DNA of 64,000 bases from Candidatus Rubrivivax defluviihabitans (GCA_016709385.1 JADJMW010000001.1:186001-250000); one strand, 5' to 3'; counted from the first letter of the stretch, positions 36,499-45,936 are shown. The notes: a model not told the origin generated them from the sequence alone. A program made the numbers and translations.

Positions 36499-37069
36499 TT
36501 CCATGTCGCCGTTGACGCCGGCCGCCCCCGCACCGCCCGGCCCACCACTCCACCTGCGGCCCACCATGCTGTCCGACCTGGACTTCGTGGCCGCGGTGGA
36601 GACGGACCAGCACAACCTGCCGTTCATCTCGCCGTGGGAGCGCACGCAGCACGAAGGTTCGCTGCGCTTCCCGGACTTCCGGCATTTCATCGTCGAAGCC
36701 GGCGAACATGGCTCGCGCGACGGTTTCGTCATCCTGCAGGGCTGCCGCAACCGGCACCGCAGCGTGGAGCTCAAGCGCCTGGTGCTGCAGACCAAGGGCC
36801 AGGGCCTGGGCCGGCGCTGCGTGCGCCTGCTCAAGCGCATGGCCTTCCGCGACCTGCACGCGCACCGCTTCTGGCTCGACGTGAAGCAGCTCAACACGCG
36901 CGCGCTGGCGCTGTATGCCAGCGAAGGTTTCGTCGAGGAAGGCCGGCTGCGCGAAAGCGTGCGCATCACCGGCGGCGACGCCGACGGCTACGACAGCCTG
37001 GTGGTGATGAGCATGCTCGACCGCGAATACCAGGCGCGTCGGGCGCTGGGGCTGGAAGACGCGGCCTGA
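36491..37069 (+). CDS. GNAT family N-acetyltransferase
   Basis: 192-residue acetyltransferase of the RimI/RimL-like type. Acetyl-CoA-binding features: ELKRLVLQTKGQGLGRRCVR (Q-x-x-G-x-G motif A) and ALALYASEGFVEEGRLRES (C-terminal motif). The N-terminal HLRPTMLSDLDFVAAVE is the usual first strand. Translation starts 8 bp before the parE stop, so it is coupled to parE. The substrate (protein or small molecule) is unknown. Confidence 0.88.
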   Translation: MSDSMSPLTPAAPAPPGPPLHLRPTMLSDLDFVAAVETDQHNLPFISPWERTQHEGSLRFPDFRHFIVEAGEHGSRDGFVILQGCRNRHRSVELKRLVLQTKGQGLGRRCVRLLKRMAFRDLHAHRFWLDVKQLNTRALALYASEGFVEEGRLRESVRITGGDADGYDSLVVMSMLDREYQARRALGLEDAA

Positions 37070-37100
37070 TGCAGGCCCTGCTCTTGGGCTAAGATCGGCC

Positions 37101-37118
37101 TTGACCAAGATTGGTCAA
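37101..37118. promoter_or_regulatory. Inverted repeat upstream of Phd/VapC operon
   Basis: TTGACCA-AGAT-TGGTCAA, perfect 7-bp arms, 12 bp before the antitoxin start. Likely operator for autorepression. The first arm also resembles a -35 TTGACC. Confidence 0.6.
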
Positions 37119-37130
37119 TTAGGTGCTGCC

Positions 37131-37376
37131 ATGCAGGTCAATATCTACGAAGCGAAGACCCGGCTGTCGGAGCTGGTGGAGCAGGCGCATGCCGGCGCCA
37201 CGGTGATCATCGCCAAGGCCGGCACGCCGATGGCCAAGCTGGTGCCGCTGGATGCCGGGCCCAAGCGCAAGATCGTCTTTGGCTTGCTCAAGGGGCAGTT
37301 CGTCGAGTCGCCCGACTTCGATGCGCCGCTGTCGGAAGAGGAGTTGGCGCTCTGGGAAGGCCGGAGCGAGGCGTGA
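37131..37376 (+). CDS. Phd/YefM family antitoxin
   Basis: 81-residue antitoxin. The N-terminal Phd/YefM domain reads MQVNIYEAKTRLSELVEQAH and IIAKAGTPMAKLVPLD. The C-terminal acidic stretch (ESPDFDAPLSEEELALWEG) is the toxin-binding tail. The ATG at 37131 is preferred over an upstream in-frame start because it gives the family N-terminus and leaves the inverted repeat outside the gene. The stop overlaps the toxin GTG by 4 bp. Confidence 0.9.
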   Translation: MQVNIYEAKTRLSELVEQAHAGATVIIAKAGTPMAKLVPLDAGPKRKIVFGLLKGQFVESPDFDAPLSEEELALWEGRSEA

Positions 37377-37750
37377 AGCTGCTGCTGGACACGCATATCC
37401 TGCTCTGGGTGATGCGCGATGCTCGCGAATTGAGCGTCGCTGCGCGCAAGCAAATTGAGGGCGCCGACGAGGTGTACGTCAGCAGCATCACCTTGTGGGA
37501 ATCAGCGATCAAGGTGGCGACGGGCAAACTGCCGCTGGCGCCCCAGGTGCTCGAAGCCGGAGCGCTTAGAGCGGGGTTCATCCCCCTGCCCGTGACCTGG
37601 GCCCACGCTCTGGCCGTGGATGCGCTGCCTTTGCTGCATCGCGACCCCTTCGACCGCATGCTGGTGGCGCAGGCGGTCAGCGAACCGATGCACCTGCTCA
37701 CCCACGACGCCACACTGGCGCGCTACTCACCGCTGGTGATCGTGGCCTGA
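37373..37750 (+). CDS. VapC-type PIN-domain toxin
   Basis: 125-residue PIN ribonuclease. The acidic active-site residues are all present: Asp6 in LLLDTHILLW, Glu in ITLWESAIKVATGKL, Asp in HRDPFDRMLVAQA and Asp in LLTHDATLARY. The LLDTHILLW start and WE-x-A-IK segment identify the type usually paired with Phd/YefM antitoxins. It begins with GTG overlapping the antitoxin stop. Together with the antitoxin it forms an intact module between parE-GNAT and parC. Confidence 0.92.
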   Translation: MKLLLDTHILLWVMRDARELSVAARKQIEGADEVYVSSITLWESAIKVATGKLPLAPQVLEAGALRAGFIPLPVTWAHALAVDALPLLHRDPFDRMLVAQAVSEPMHLLTHDATLARYSPLVIVA

Positions 37751-37807
37751 CGGGCCTGTCTCTCTTTCTTGCGCCTCGGTTGCATCGGTGCGCATCCCGA
37801 CCCTCCC

Positions 37808-40129
37808 ATGAACGACCTCTTCGATCCCTCGCCGGCCGACCCGGCCGATACCCTGCCGCTGGCCGACTACGCCCAGCGCGCCTACCTGGAATATGCACTT
37901 TCCGTGGTCAAGGGCCGCGCCCTGCCCGACGTCTGCGACGGCAACAAGCCGGTGCAGCGGCGCATCCTGTATTCGATGTTCCGCATGGGCCTGGCCTTCA
38001 GCGGCGCGGGCGGCGCCAAGCCGGTGAAGAGCGCGCGCGTGGTCGGCGACGTGCTCGGCCGCTACCACCCACACGGCGATACCGCGGCCTACGACGCGCT
38101 GGTGCGCATGGCGCAGGACTTTTCGCAGCGCTACCCGCTGGTCGACGGCCAGGGCAATTTCGGCAGCCGCGACGGCGACGGCGCGGCGGCCATGCGCTAC
38201 ACCGAGGCGCGCCTGGCGCCCATCGCCCGTCTCATGCTCGATGAGCTCGACGAAGGCACGGTCGATTTCCAGCCCAACTACGACGGCAGCACCGAGGAGC
38301 CGAAGCAGTTGCCGGCGCGGCTGCCCTTCGTGCTGCTCAACGGCGCCAGCGGCATTGCCGTGGGGCTGGCCACCGAGATCCCCAGCCACAACCTGCGCGA
38401 AGTGGCGGCGGCCACGGTGGCGCTGCTGAAGAACGAAAGGCTCAGCGACGACGAGTTGTCTGCCCTGCTGCCGGCGCCCGACTTTCCCGGCGGCGGCCAG
38501 ATCATCAGCGCTGCCGCCGACATCCGCGACGCCTACCGCAGCGGCCGCGGCAGCCTGAAGGTGCGCGCACGCTGGGTGATCGAGGACCTGGCGCGCGGCC
38601 AGTGGCAGCTGGTGGTGAACGAACTGCCGCCGGGCACCAGTGCGCAGAAGGTGCTGGAAGAGATCGAGGAGCTCACCAACCCCAAGGTCAAGGCCGGCAA
38701 GAAGGCACTCAGCCAGGAACAGCTGCAGCTCAAGGCCGCGGTGCTGGCGGTGCTGGACGCCGTGCGCGACGAGTCGAACAAGGAGGCCAAGGTGCGGCTG
38801 GTGTTCGAGCCGAAGAGCCGCACCGTGGAGCAGGCCGAGCTGATCCACACGCTGCTGGCGCACACCAGCCTGGAAAGCAGCACGCCGGTCAACCTGACGA
38901 TGGTCGGCCGCGACGGCCGGCCGACGCCGAAGAGCCTGCGCACGATGCTCAGCGAGTGGATCGACTTCCGGCTGGCCACCGTGCAGCGCCGCACCCAGCA
39001 CCGGCTGGCCAGGGTGCTGGACCGCATCCACGTGCTCGAAGGGCGGCAGCTGGTGCTGCTGAATATCGACGAGGTGATCCGCATCATCCGCAACGCCGAC
39101 GAGCCGAAGTCGGCGCTGATCGAGCGATTCGGCTTGAGCGACCGCCAGGCCGAGGACATCCTGGAAATCCGCCTGCGGCAACTGGCGCGGCTGGAGGCCA
39201 TCCGCATCGAGCAGGAACTGAAGGAGCAGCGCGAGCAGCAGGGCAGGCTGGAAGACATCCTCGCCAGCCCGGCGGCGCTGAAGCGAACCGTGGTGCGCGA
39301 GATCGAGGCCGACGCCAAGGCCCACGGCGACGAGCGCCGCACGCTGGTGCAGGAAGAGAAGAAGGTGCTGGCCGAGCTGAAGGTGGTCGACGAACCGGTG
39401 ACGGTGGTCGTCAGCAGCAAGGGCTGGGTGCGTGCGCTGAAGGGTCACGAGATCGACGCCGCCGGGCTCGCCTTCAAGCCGGGCGATGCGCTTTACGGCA
39501 GCTTCGCCTGCCGTTCGGTGGATACGCTCTTGGTCTTCGGCACGGCGGCCAAGGGCAGCGGTCGCGTCTACAGCGTGGCCGTATCGCTTCTGCCGGGCGG
39601 GCGCGGTGACGGCGTGCCGATCACGACGCTCGTCGACCTGGAGCCCGGCACGCAGGTGGCGCATGGCTGGGCCGGCGCCGCGGCCACGAAGCTGCTGCTG
39701 GCCAACAGCGCCGGCTTCGGCCTGCTCGCCGAAGCCGGCGACATGCTGGGCCGCAACCGCGGCGGCAAGGCCTTCCTGACGCTGGACGACGGCTGCCAGT
39801 TGCTGCCTCCGGTGGCGGTGGCGGCGGCGCACGACCAGGTGGCCTGCCTGGCGCAGGACGGCCGGCTGCTCGTCTTTCCGCTCGACGAACTCAAGCGCCA
39901 GTCCAACGGCGGCAAGGGGCTGACGCTGATGGACGTGGACGCGAAGACGCCGCTGGTTTCGGCGGCCACGTTCGCAGACCGGCTGGTGGTGGCCGGCACG
40001 GGCCGCGGCGCCAAGTCGCGGCAGGAGGAGTTGAAGGGCGCCGCGCTGGCCCAGCATGCCGGCCGCCGCGCGCGCAAGGGTCGCAAGCTGGAAGGCTTCG
40101 TGAAGGCCTTGCGGGTTTTCGCTGCATAA
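37808..40129 (+). CDS. parC: DNA topoisomerase IV subunit A
   Basis: DNA cleavage subunit of topoisomerase IV, 773 residues. The catalytic tyrosine is Tyr131 in AAMRYTEARLAP. The winged-helix quinolone-resistance region reads RVVGDVLGRYHPHGDTAAYD, with Thr and Asp where E. coli ParC has Ser80 and Glu84. The coiled-coil part (RIEQELKEQREQQGRLEDIL) and C-terminal beta-pinwheel follow. The start at ATG 37808 gives MNDLFDPSPAD. Gene order is parE, GNAT, Phd, VapC, parC on one strand. Confidence 0.97.
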   Translation: MNDLFDPSPADPADTLPLADYAQRAYLEYALSVVKGRALPDVCDGNKPVQRRILYSMFRMGLAFSGAGGAKPVKSARVVGDVLGRYHPHGDTAAYDALVRMAQDFSQRYPLVDGQGNFGSRDGDGAAAMRYTEARLAPIARLMLDELDEGTVDFQPNYDGSTEEPKQLPARLPFVLLNGASGIAVGLATEIPSHNLREVAAATVALLKNERLSDDELSALLPAPDFPGGGQIISAAADIRDAYRSGRGSLKVRARWVIEDLARGQWQLVVNELPPGTSAQKVLEEIEELTNPKVKAGKKALSQEQLQLKAAVLAVLDAVRDESNKEAKVRLVFEPKSRTVEQAELIHTLLAHTSLESSTPVNLTMVGRDGRPTPKSLRTMLSEWIDFRLATVQRRTQHRLARVLDRIHVLEGRQLVLLNIDEVIRIIRNADEPKSALIERFGLSDRQAEDILEIRLRQLARLEAIRIEQELKEQREQQGRLEDILASPAALKRTVVREIEADAKAHGDERRTLVQEEKKVLAELKVVDEPVTVVVSSKGWVRALKGHEIDAAGLAFKPGDALYGSFACRSVDTLLVFGTAAKGSGRVYSVAVSLLPGGRGDGVPITTLVDLEPGTQVAHGWAGAAATKLLLANSAGFGLLAEAGDMLGRNRGGKAFLTLDDGCQLLPPVAVAAAHDQVACLAQDGRLLVFPLDELKRQSNGGKGLTLMDVDAKTPLVSAATFADRLVVAGTGRGAKSRQEELKGAALAQHAGRRARKGRKLEGFVKALRVFAA

Positions 40130-40254
40130 GCGACACCGCGTGCACGGACATTCTCCCGCTGGAAGGGTGCGGGCGTAGACTGCCGCGCACAACAAACGGG
40201 CCCACCGTCACGCCGCCCGGCGTGCCGACCCGGGGCCCCGCCTGGAGACGAGAA

Positions 40255-42093
40255 GTGCGGCCCACCGTTATCAGCGACCCGGCCTATTTCCACAAGGTCG
40301 TGGACTGCCAGTGGGCGTGCCCCGCCCACACCCCCGTGCCCGAATACATCCGCTTGATCGCGATGGGTCGCTACGACGACGCCTACATGGTCAACTGGCA
40401 CAGCAATGTCTTCCCCGGCATCCTGGGCCGCACCTGCGACCGGCCGTGCGAGCCGGCCTGCCGGCGCGGTCGGGTGGAGGAGGAGAACGCCGAGAAGCCG
40501 GAACCGGTGGCCATCTGCCGCCTGAAGCGCGTGGCTGCCGACCTGAAGGGCGGCGAGGTGCGCGCGATGATCCCGCGCGCCAAGCCGTCCAACGGCAAGA
40601 AGGTGGCCTGCGTCGGTGCCGGGCCGGCCTCGCTGACGGTGGCGCGCGACCTGGCGGTGCAGGGCTACCAGGTCACGGTCTTCGACGGCGAGTCCAAGGC
40701 CGGCGGCTTCATGTGGAGCCAGATCCCGCGCTTCCGGCTGCCCGAGAGCGTGATCGACGAGGAGGTCGGCTACATCCTGGGCCTGGGCGTCGAATTCCGC
40801 GGCGGCCAGCGCGTCGGGTCCATGAAGGCGCTGCTGGCCGAACCCTGGGACGCCGTCTTCGTGGGCTGCGGCGCGCCGCGCGGGCGCGATCTGCAGCTGC
40901 CGGGCCGGCAGGAAGCCGCTGCCGCCATCCACCTGGGCATCGATTGGCTGGCCTCGGTGTCCTTCGGCCACACCACGAAGATCGGCAAACGTGTCATCGT
41001 GCTCGGCGGCGGAAATACGGCCATGGACTGCTGCCGCTCGGCGCGCCGGCTGGGCGCCGACGACGTGAAGGTCATCGTGCGCTCGGGTTTCGATGAGATG
41101 AAGGCCTCGCCGTGGGAAAAGGAGGACGCCCAGCACGAGGGCATCCCCATCATCAACTGCCATGTGCCGCTGGCCTTCCTGCACCAGGGCGGCCGCCTCG
41201 CCGGCATGCGTTTCCAGATCGTGCAGCCGGTCTTCGACGAGAACGGCCGGCGCCGCCTGGTGCCCACCGGCGCGCCCGATGTCGACTTCGACTGCGACGA
41301 GGTGCTGGTGGCCGTGGGCCAGGAGAACGCCTTTCCGTGGATCGAGCGCGACTGCGGCGTGGCGTTCAACGACCACGGCCTGCCGGTGCTGGACGCGGCG
41401 ACCTACCAGTCCAGCCTGCCGCGCGTCTTCTTCGGCGGCGACGCCGCCTTCGGCCCCAAGAACATCATCACCGCGGTGGCGCACGGCCACGAGGCGGCGG
41501 TGTCGATCGACCGCTTCCTGCACGGCGAGGACGTGCACCAGCGGCCGGCGCCGCATGTCAACCTGATGTCGCAGAAGATGGGCATCCACGAGTGGAGCTA
41601 CCACAACGCACCCTCGAACGACGTGCGTTTCAAGGTGCCGTGGGCGGCGGCCGAGAAGGCGCTGGCCAGCATCAGCGTGGAGGTGGAACTCGGTTTCGAC
41701 GCCGCCACCGCCTTCAAGGAGGCGCAGCGCTGCCTGAACTGCGACGTGCAGACGGTCTTCACCGACAAGCTGTGCATCGAGTGCGACGCCTGCGTCGACA
41801 TCTGCCCGATGGACTGCATCACCTTCACCACAGGCGGCGAAGAGGCGGAATTGCGCACGCGGCTGCGCGCCCCGGCCGACAACGCCGATCAGGCCTTGTA
41901 CGTGAGCGGACCGCTGAAGACCTACCGCCTGATGGTCAAGGACGAAGACGTGTGCCTGCATTGCGGCCTGTGCGCCGAACGTTGCCCCACCGGCGCCTGG
42001 GACATGCAGAAATTCCTGTTCAACACGACCAAGGCGGGCCCGGCCTGCCGCGACAGCACGCCGCGTGAACGGCGCGTGGGGGCACGGCCATGA
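40255..42093 (+). CDS. FAD/NAD(P)-dependent oxidoreductase with ferredoxin domains (GltD/KorC-like)
   Basis: 612-residue electron-transfer subunit. The N-terminal Fe-S domain has Cys clusters DCQWACPAHTPVPEY and GRTCDRPCEPACRRG. The FAD fold follows as CVGAGPASLTVARDL, then NAD(P) binding as IVLGGGNTAMDCCRSARRLG. Two 4Fe-4S motifs close the protein: CIECDACVDICPMDC and CLHCGLCAERCP. The GTG at 40255 has a GGAGA Shine-Dalgarno. The stop overlaps the next gene by 4 bp (ATGA), so this is the NAD(P)H-ferredoxin arm of the 2-oxoacid oxidoreductase. The arrangement recalls the KorABC-type 2-oxoglutarate:NADP+ oxidoreductase known from Azoarcus/Thauera. Confidence 0.88.
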   Translation: MRPTVISDPAYFHKVVDCQWACPAHTPVPEYIRLIAMGRYDDAYMVNWHSNVFPGILGRTCDRPCEPACRRGRVEEENAEKPEPVAICRLKRVAADLKGGEVRAMIPRAKPSNGKKVACVGAGPASLTVARDLAVQGYQVTVFDGESKAGGFMWSQIPRFRLPESVIDEEVGYILGLGVEFRGGQRVGSMKALLAEPWDAVFVGCGAPRGRDLQLPGRQEAAAAIHLGIDWLASVSFGHTTKIGKRVIVLGGGNTAMDCCRSARRLGADDVKVIVRSGFDEMKASPWEKEDAQHEGIPIINCHVPLAFLHQGGRLAGMRFQIVQPVFDENGRRRLVPTGAPDVDFDCDEVLVAVGQENAFPWIERDCGVAFNDHGLPVLDAATYQSSLPRVFFGGDAAFGPKNIITAVAHGHEAAVSIDRFLHGEDVHQRPAPHVNLMSQKMGIHEWSYHNAPSNDVRFKVPWAAAEKALASISVEVELGFDAATAFKEAQRCLNCDVQTVFTDKLCIECDACVDICPMDCITFTTGGEEAELRTRLRAPADNADQALYVSGPLKTYRLMVKDEDVCLHCGLCAERCPTGAWDMQKFLFNTTKAGPACRDSTPRERRVGARP

Positions 42094-44984
42094 AGCGCCT
42101 GGAATCGGTCAACGAATTCGTCGTCAAGTTCGCCAATGTCAACGGCTCGGGCTCGGCCTCGGCCAACGAGTTGTTCGCCAAGGCCATCCTGCGCATGGGC
42201 GTGGCGGTGAGCCCGCGCAATATCTTCCCGAGCAATATCCAGGGCCTGCCGACCTGGTACGAGGTGCGTGTCAGTGCCCGCGGCTGGCTGGGCCGGCGCG
42301 GCGGCATCGACATGATGGTGGCGATGAACCCGCAGACCTGGGACCAGGACGTGGCCGAGATCGAGTCCGGCGGCTACCTGTTCTACGACAGCACGCGGCC
42401 GCAGCCGCCCGAGGCCTTCCGCGACGACATCACCGTGATCGGCATGCCGGTCACCGCGATCTGCAACGCCACCTACGAGGATTCGCGCCAGCGCACGCTG
42501 TTCAAGAACATCATGGTGCTGGGCGCGCTGGCGGTGCTGATGGACGTCGACACCGCCGTCATCGAGCGCCTGTTCGGCGAGCAGTACAAGGGCAAGGAGC
42601 GGCTGCTCGAGAGCAACGTGCGCGCACTGCAGGCCGGGGCCAGCTTCGCGCGTGAACACCTCAAGCCGCCGATCGGCCTGCGCGTGCGGCGCGCCGAGAC
42701 GGTGAGCGAGCGCATCTTCGTCGACGGCAACACCGCCGCCGCTTTGGGCTGCGTCTACGGCGGCGCCACGGTTTGCGCCTGGTACCCGATCACGCCCTCG
42801 TCTTCGGTGGCCGAGGCATTCCAGAGCTACTGCAGGAAGCTGCGCCACGACCCGGCCACCGGCGAGGCGCGCTACGCCATCGTGCAGGCCGAGGACGAGA
42901 TCGCCTCGATCGGCATGGTGGTGGGCGCGGGCTGGAACGGCGCGCGTGCCTTCACCGCCACTTCCGGGCCGGGCGTTTCGCTGATGACCGAATTCATCGG
43001 CCTGGCCTATTTCGCCGAGATCCCGGTGACCATCATCAACGTGCAGCGCGGCGGGCCTTCCACCGGCATGCCCACGCGCACGCAGCAGGCCGACCTGCTG
43101 AGCACGGCCTACGCGTCGCACGGCGACACCCGGCACGTGATGCTGCTGCCGCAGGACCCGACCGAGTGCTTCGAATTCGCCGCCACCGCGCTGGACCTGG
43201 CCGACCGGCTGCAGACGCCGGTGTTCGTGATGACCGACCTGGACATCGGCATGAACCAGCGCCTGAGCGCGCCCTTCCACTGGGACGAGGCGCGCCACTA
43301 CGACCGCGGCAAGGTCATGACCGCGGCCGAGCTGGAAGCCGGCCGCGACTTCGGCCGCTACAAGGACGTCGACGGCGACGGCATCCCCTGGCGCACGCTG
43401 CCCGGCACGCACCCGAGACTGGGCGCCTACTTCACCCGCGGCACCACGCGCGACGCCTATGCGCGCTACTCCGAAGCCGGGCCCGACTATCTGTACAACG
43501 TGCAGCGGCTGCTGAAGAAGTTCGCCACCGCGGCGACGCTGGTGCCCGCGCCCGAGGTGCGCGCGGCGGCCAAACCCTCGCGCCTGGGCGTGCTCTATTT
43601 CGGTTCCACCGCGCCGGCCATGGACGAGGCGCTGGAGGTGCTGGCCGACTCGCTCATCCACCTGGACGCGATGCGGCTGCGCGCCTACCCGTTCCCGCCC
43701 AGCGTGGCCGAGTTCATCGCCGCGCACGACCACGTCTTCGTCGTCGAGCAGAACCGCGACGCGCAGATGCGCACGCTGCTGGTCAACGAGCTCGAACTCG
43801 ACCCGGCCGCGCTGACGCCGGTGCTGCACTACGACGGCACGCCGATCACGGCGCGCTTCATCGCCCACGCCATCACGCGCCAGGTGCACGCGCTGGCCGT
43901 GGCCCCGCGCAGGCCGGCAGGAGCCGCGATGACCTATATCGCCAAACCCCGCCTGCACCACCCTTCGCTGACGAAGAACAAGGTCGGCTATACGCGGCGC
44001 GACTACGAAGGCAAGGTCAGCACGCTGTGCGCCGGCTGCGGCCACGACTCGGTGTCGGCGGCCATCGTGCAGGCCTGCTGGGAACTCGACGTGGAACCGC
44101 ACCGCGTGGCCAAGATGTCGGGCATCGGCTGCAGCAGCAAGACGCCCGACTATTTCCTGGGCGCCAGCCACGGCTTCAATACCGTGCACGGCCGCATGCC
44201 CAGCGTGCTGACCGGCGCCAACCTGGCCAACCGCGAACTGCTGTACCTGGGCATCAGCGGCGACGGCGACTCGGCCTCGATCGGCCTGGGCCAGTTCGCG
44301 CATTCGGTGCGGCGCGGCGTGCGCATGGTCTACATCGTCGAGAACAACGGCGTCTACGGCCTCACCAAGGGCCAGTTCTCGGCCACCGCCGACCGCGGCA
44401 GCAAGAGCAAGAAGGGCGCGGTCAACAACGACTCCCCGGTGGACCTGGTCGGGCTGGCGCTGCAGCTCGGCGCCACCTATGTGGCGCGCGGCTTCTCGGG
44501 CGACAAGGCGCAGCTGGTGCCGCTGATCAAGGGCGCCATGCGCCACGGCGGCGCGGCCTTCATCGACGTCATCAGCCCGTGCGTGGCCTTCAACAACCAC
44601 CCCGGCAGCACGCGCAGCTACGACCAGGTGCGCGAGCACAACGAGGCCGTCAACCGCATCGACTTCATCGACCTGGCGCCCGAGGTCACCGCCGCGCCGG
44701 CGCCGGGCGACGTTCTCGAACTGCCGCAGCCCGACGGCAGCCTGATGCGGCTGCGCAAGCTGCACGAAGCCTACGACCCCACCGACCGCATCGCGGCGCT
44801 GTCGCAGATGCTGGCCATGCAGGCGCTGGGCGAGATCGCCACCGGGCTGCTGTACGTGGAGCCGCAGGCGGTGGACCTGCACGCGGCGCTGCAGACGGTG
44901 GCCACACCGCTGAACCGGCTGGGTGAAGCCGAGTTGTGCCCGGGCGCGCAGACGCTGGCGCAGATCAACGCCGGCTTGCGCTGA
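42090..44984 (+). CDS. 2-oxoacid:ferredoxin oxidoreductase, fused gamma-alpha-beta subunits (Kor-like)
   Basis: 964-residue enzyme converting a 2-oxoacid plus CoA to acyl-CoA, CO2 and reduced ferredoxin, probably with 2-oxoglutarate. Residues ~1-200 are the gamma domain (FANVNGSGSASANELFAKAI). Residues ~205-610 are alpha (CAWYPITPSSSVAEAFQ; RGGPSTGMPTRTQQADLL). Residues 614-964 are the TPP-binding beta subunit (LCAGCGHDSVSAAI; GIGCSSKTPDYFLGASHG; YLGISGDGDSASIGLG). In most relatives alpha and beta are separate proteins. Here no stop lies between them, but the ancestral beta start survives as an in-frame ATG at 43929 behind AGGAG (43919-43923). A separate beta could still be made. Confidence 0.88.
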   Translation: MKRLESVNEFVVKFANVNGSGSASANELFAKAILRMGVAVSPRNIFPSNIQGLPTWYEVRVSARGWLGRRGGIDMMVAMNPQTWDQDVAEIESGGYLFYDSTRPQPPEAFRDDITVIGMPVTAICNATYEDSRQRTLFKNIMVLGALAVLMDVDTAVIERLFGEQYKGKERLLESNVRALQAGASFAREHLKPPIGLRVRRAETVSERIFVDGNTAAALGCVYGGATVCAWYPITPSSSVAEAFQSYCRKLRHDPATGEARYAIVQAEDEIASIGMVVGAGWNGARAFTATSGPGVSLMTEFIGLAYFAEIPVTIINVQRGGPSTGMPTRTQQADLLSTAYASHGDTRHVMLLPQDPTECFEFAATALDLADRLQTPVFVMTDLDIGMNQRLSAPFHWDEARHYDRGKVMTAAELEAGRDFGRYKDVDGDGIPWRTLPGTHPRLGAYFTRGTTRDAYARYSEAGPDYLYNVQRLLKKFATAATLVPAPEVRAAAKPSRLGVLYFGSTAPAMDEALEVLADSLIHLDAMRLRAYPFPPSVAEFIAAHDHVFVVEQNRDAQMRTLLVNELELDPAALTPVLHYDGTPITARFIAHAITRQVHALAVAPRRPAGAAMTYIAKPRLHHPSLTKNKVGYTRRDYEGKVSTLCAGCGHDSVSAAIVQACWELDVEPHRVAKMSGIGCSSKTPDYFLGASHGFNTVHGRMPSVLTGANLANRELLYLGISGDGDSASIGLGQFAHSVRRGVRMVYIVENNGVYGLTKGQFSATADRGSKSKKGAVNNDSPVDLVGLALQLGATYVARGFSGDKAQLVPLIKGAMRHGGAAFIDVISPCVAFNNHPGSTRSYDQVREHNEAVNRIDFIDLAPEVTAAPAPGDVLELPQPDGSLMRLRKLHEAYDPTDRIAALSQMLAMQALGEIATGLLYVEPQAVDLHAALQTVATPLNRLGEAELCPGAQTLAQINAGLR

Positions 44985-45191
44985 AGCCTTCGCGGCTTGC
45001 GGCCGGCGCCGGCACCCCTGGTTCGAGGGGGGAGGTTGCCGCCGGATCGGGCGGGCGTGACAGGGATCACGGCAAGAAACCATGAATCGACACGGCGCCC
45101 CCACGCTTGCGGGATGCGCCGATGGGGCCACTCTCGTAGTCTGAAGGCATCGCAAACGCTACGGAATCGGCCTTGCCGGCTGCCACGAAAA

Positions 45192-45935
45192 ATGACTGCA
45201 TCACTCGTTCGCACCGCCGCCGCCTTGCTGTTGGGCAGCACGGCAATGCTGTCGCAGGCCGGCACCATGACCTATCTCGGCCCGGCTCACAACAACTTCA
45301 ATAACGTCAATGTGACCATCAGCGACCATAGCTACAAGGGTGGACCTGCTGGTGGGTTCTCGGTGAACCTCGCAGGCTTCACCGAGTTCGGCGGCACCCT
45401 GAACGGCCCCTTCGAGGCCTATTGCATCGACGTGACGGAGTTCATCGACACATCCTCCAGCTACCGTCTGCTCTCCGCAGCCGCCTATTTCGGCGATGCG
45501 AACAAGGTGAGTGCGCTCGGCAAACTGATCAGCTACGCGCAGGGCAGCAACGTGTTGAACACTGCGGGTGACCAGGATATGCAGTCCACGGCTCTGCAAC
45601 TGGCGATCTGGAACATCGTTTACGACACGGACAGTGCCGCGACAGCGGCCCTGGACGGTGGGCCGTTCAAAGAAGGCGCGACCACCTTGAAAAGCACGGT
45701 TGGTAGCGTCTACCTGGGCGCCCACGATCTGCTGACTCAGGCGCAAAGTTGGAGCGCGGCACCTTCCTATGACCTGTTTGTGCTCGCGTCCGGCCGTCCG
45801 ACCGAGTCCCGCCAGGGTCAGCAGGACCAACTGATCTGGCGCCAGCAGAGCACGGTGCCGGAACCCGCCAGCCTGGCGCTGAGCCTGCTGGGTCTCGCCG
45901 CGGCTGGCGCGGTGTCGCGCCGCCGCCGCGCCTGA
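45192..45935 (+). CDS. PEP-CTERM sorting domain protein
   Basis: 247-residue exported protein. The signal peptide runs TAAALLLGSTAMLSQAG. The C-terminus is a complete PEP-CTERM tripartite signal: VPEPASLALSLLGLAAAG then AVSRRRRA. It would be processed by exosortase EpsH/XrtA at the membrane and delivered to the surface or exopolysaccharide. The middle carries a Cys (EAYCIDVTEF) and a TALQLAIWNIVYD segment common in this group of surface proteins. It uses more AT-rich codons than its neighbours and has a 200-bp upstream gap. No exosortase gene lies in the window. Confidence 0.88.
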   Translation: MTASLVRTAAALLLGSTAMLSQAGTMTYLGPAHNNFNNVNVTISDHSYKGGPAGGFSVNLAGFTEFGGTLNGPFEAYCIDVTEFIDTSSSYRLLSAAAYFGDANKVSALGKLISYAQGSNVLNTAGDQDMQSTALQLAIWNIVYDTDSAATAALDGGPFKEGATTLKSTVGSVYLGAHDLLTQAQSWSAAPSYDLFVLASGRPTESRQGQQDQLIWRQQSTVPEPASLALSLLGLAAAGAVSRRRRA

Positions 45936-45936
45936 A

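Noticed and set aside
30000..37800. An integrase-driven genomic island or CRISPR/phage-defence island.
   Set aside because: No integrase, transposase, tRNA att site, direct-repeat ends or CRISPR repeats can be seen; the modules are all small TA-like pairs and parE debris.
41922..45155. A 1077-codon minus-strand frame opposite the 2-oxoacid oxidoreductase gene.
   Set aside because: Low-complexity composition and complete overlap with a well-supported gene; no recognisable motif.
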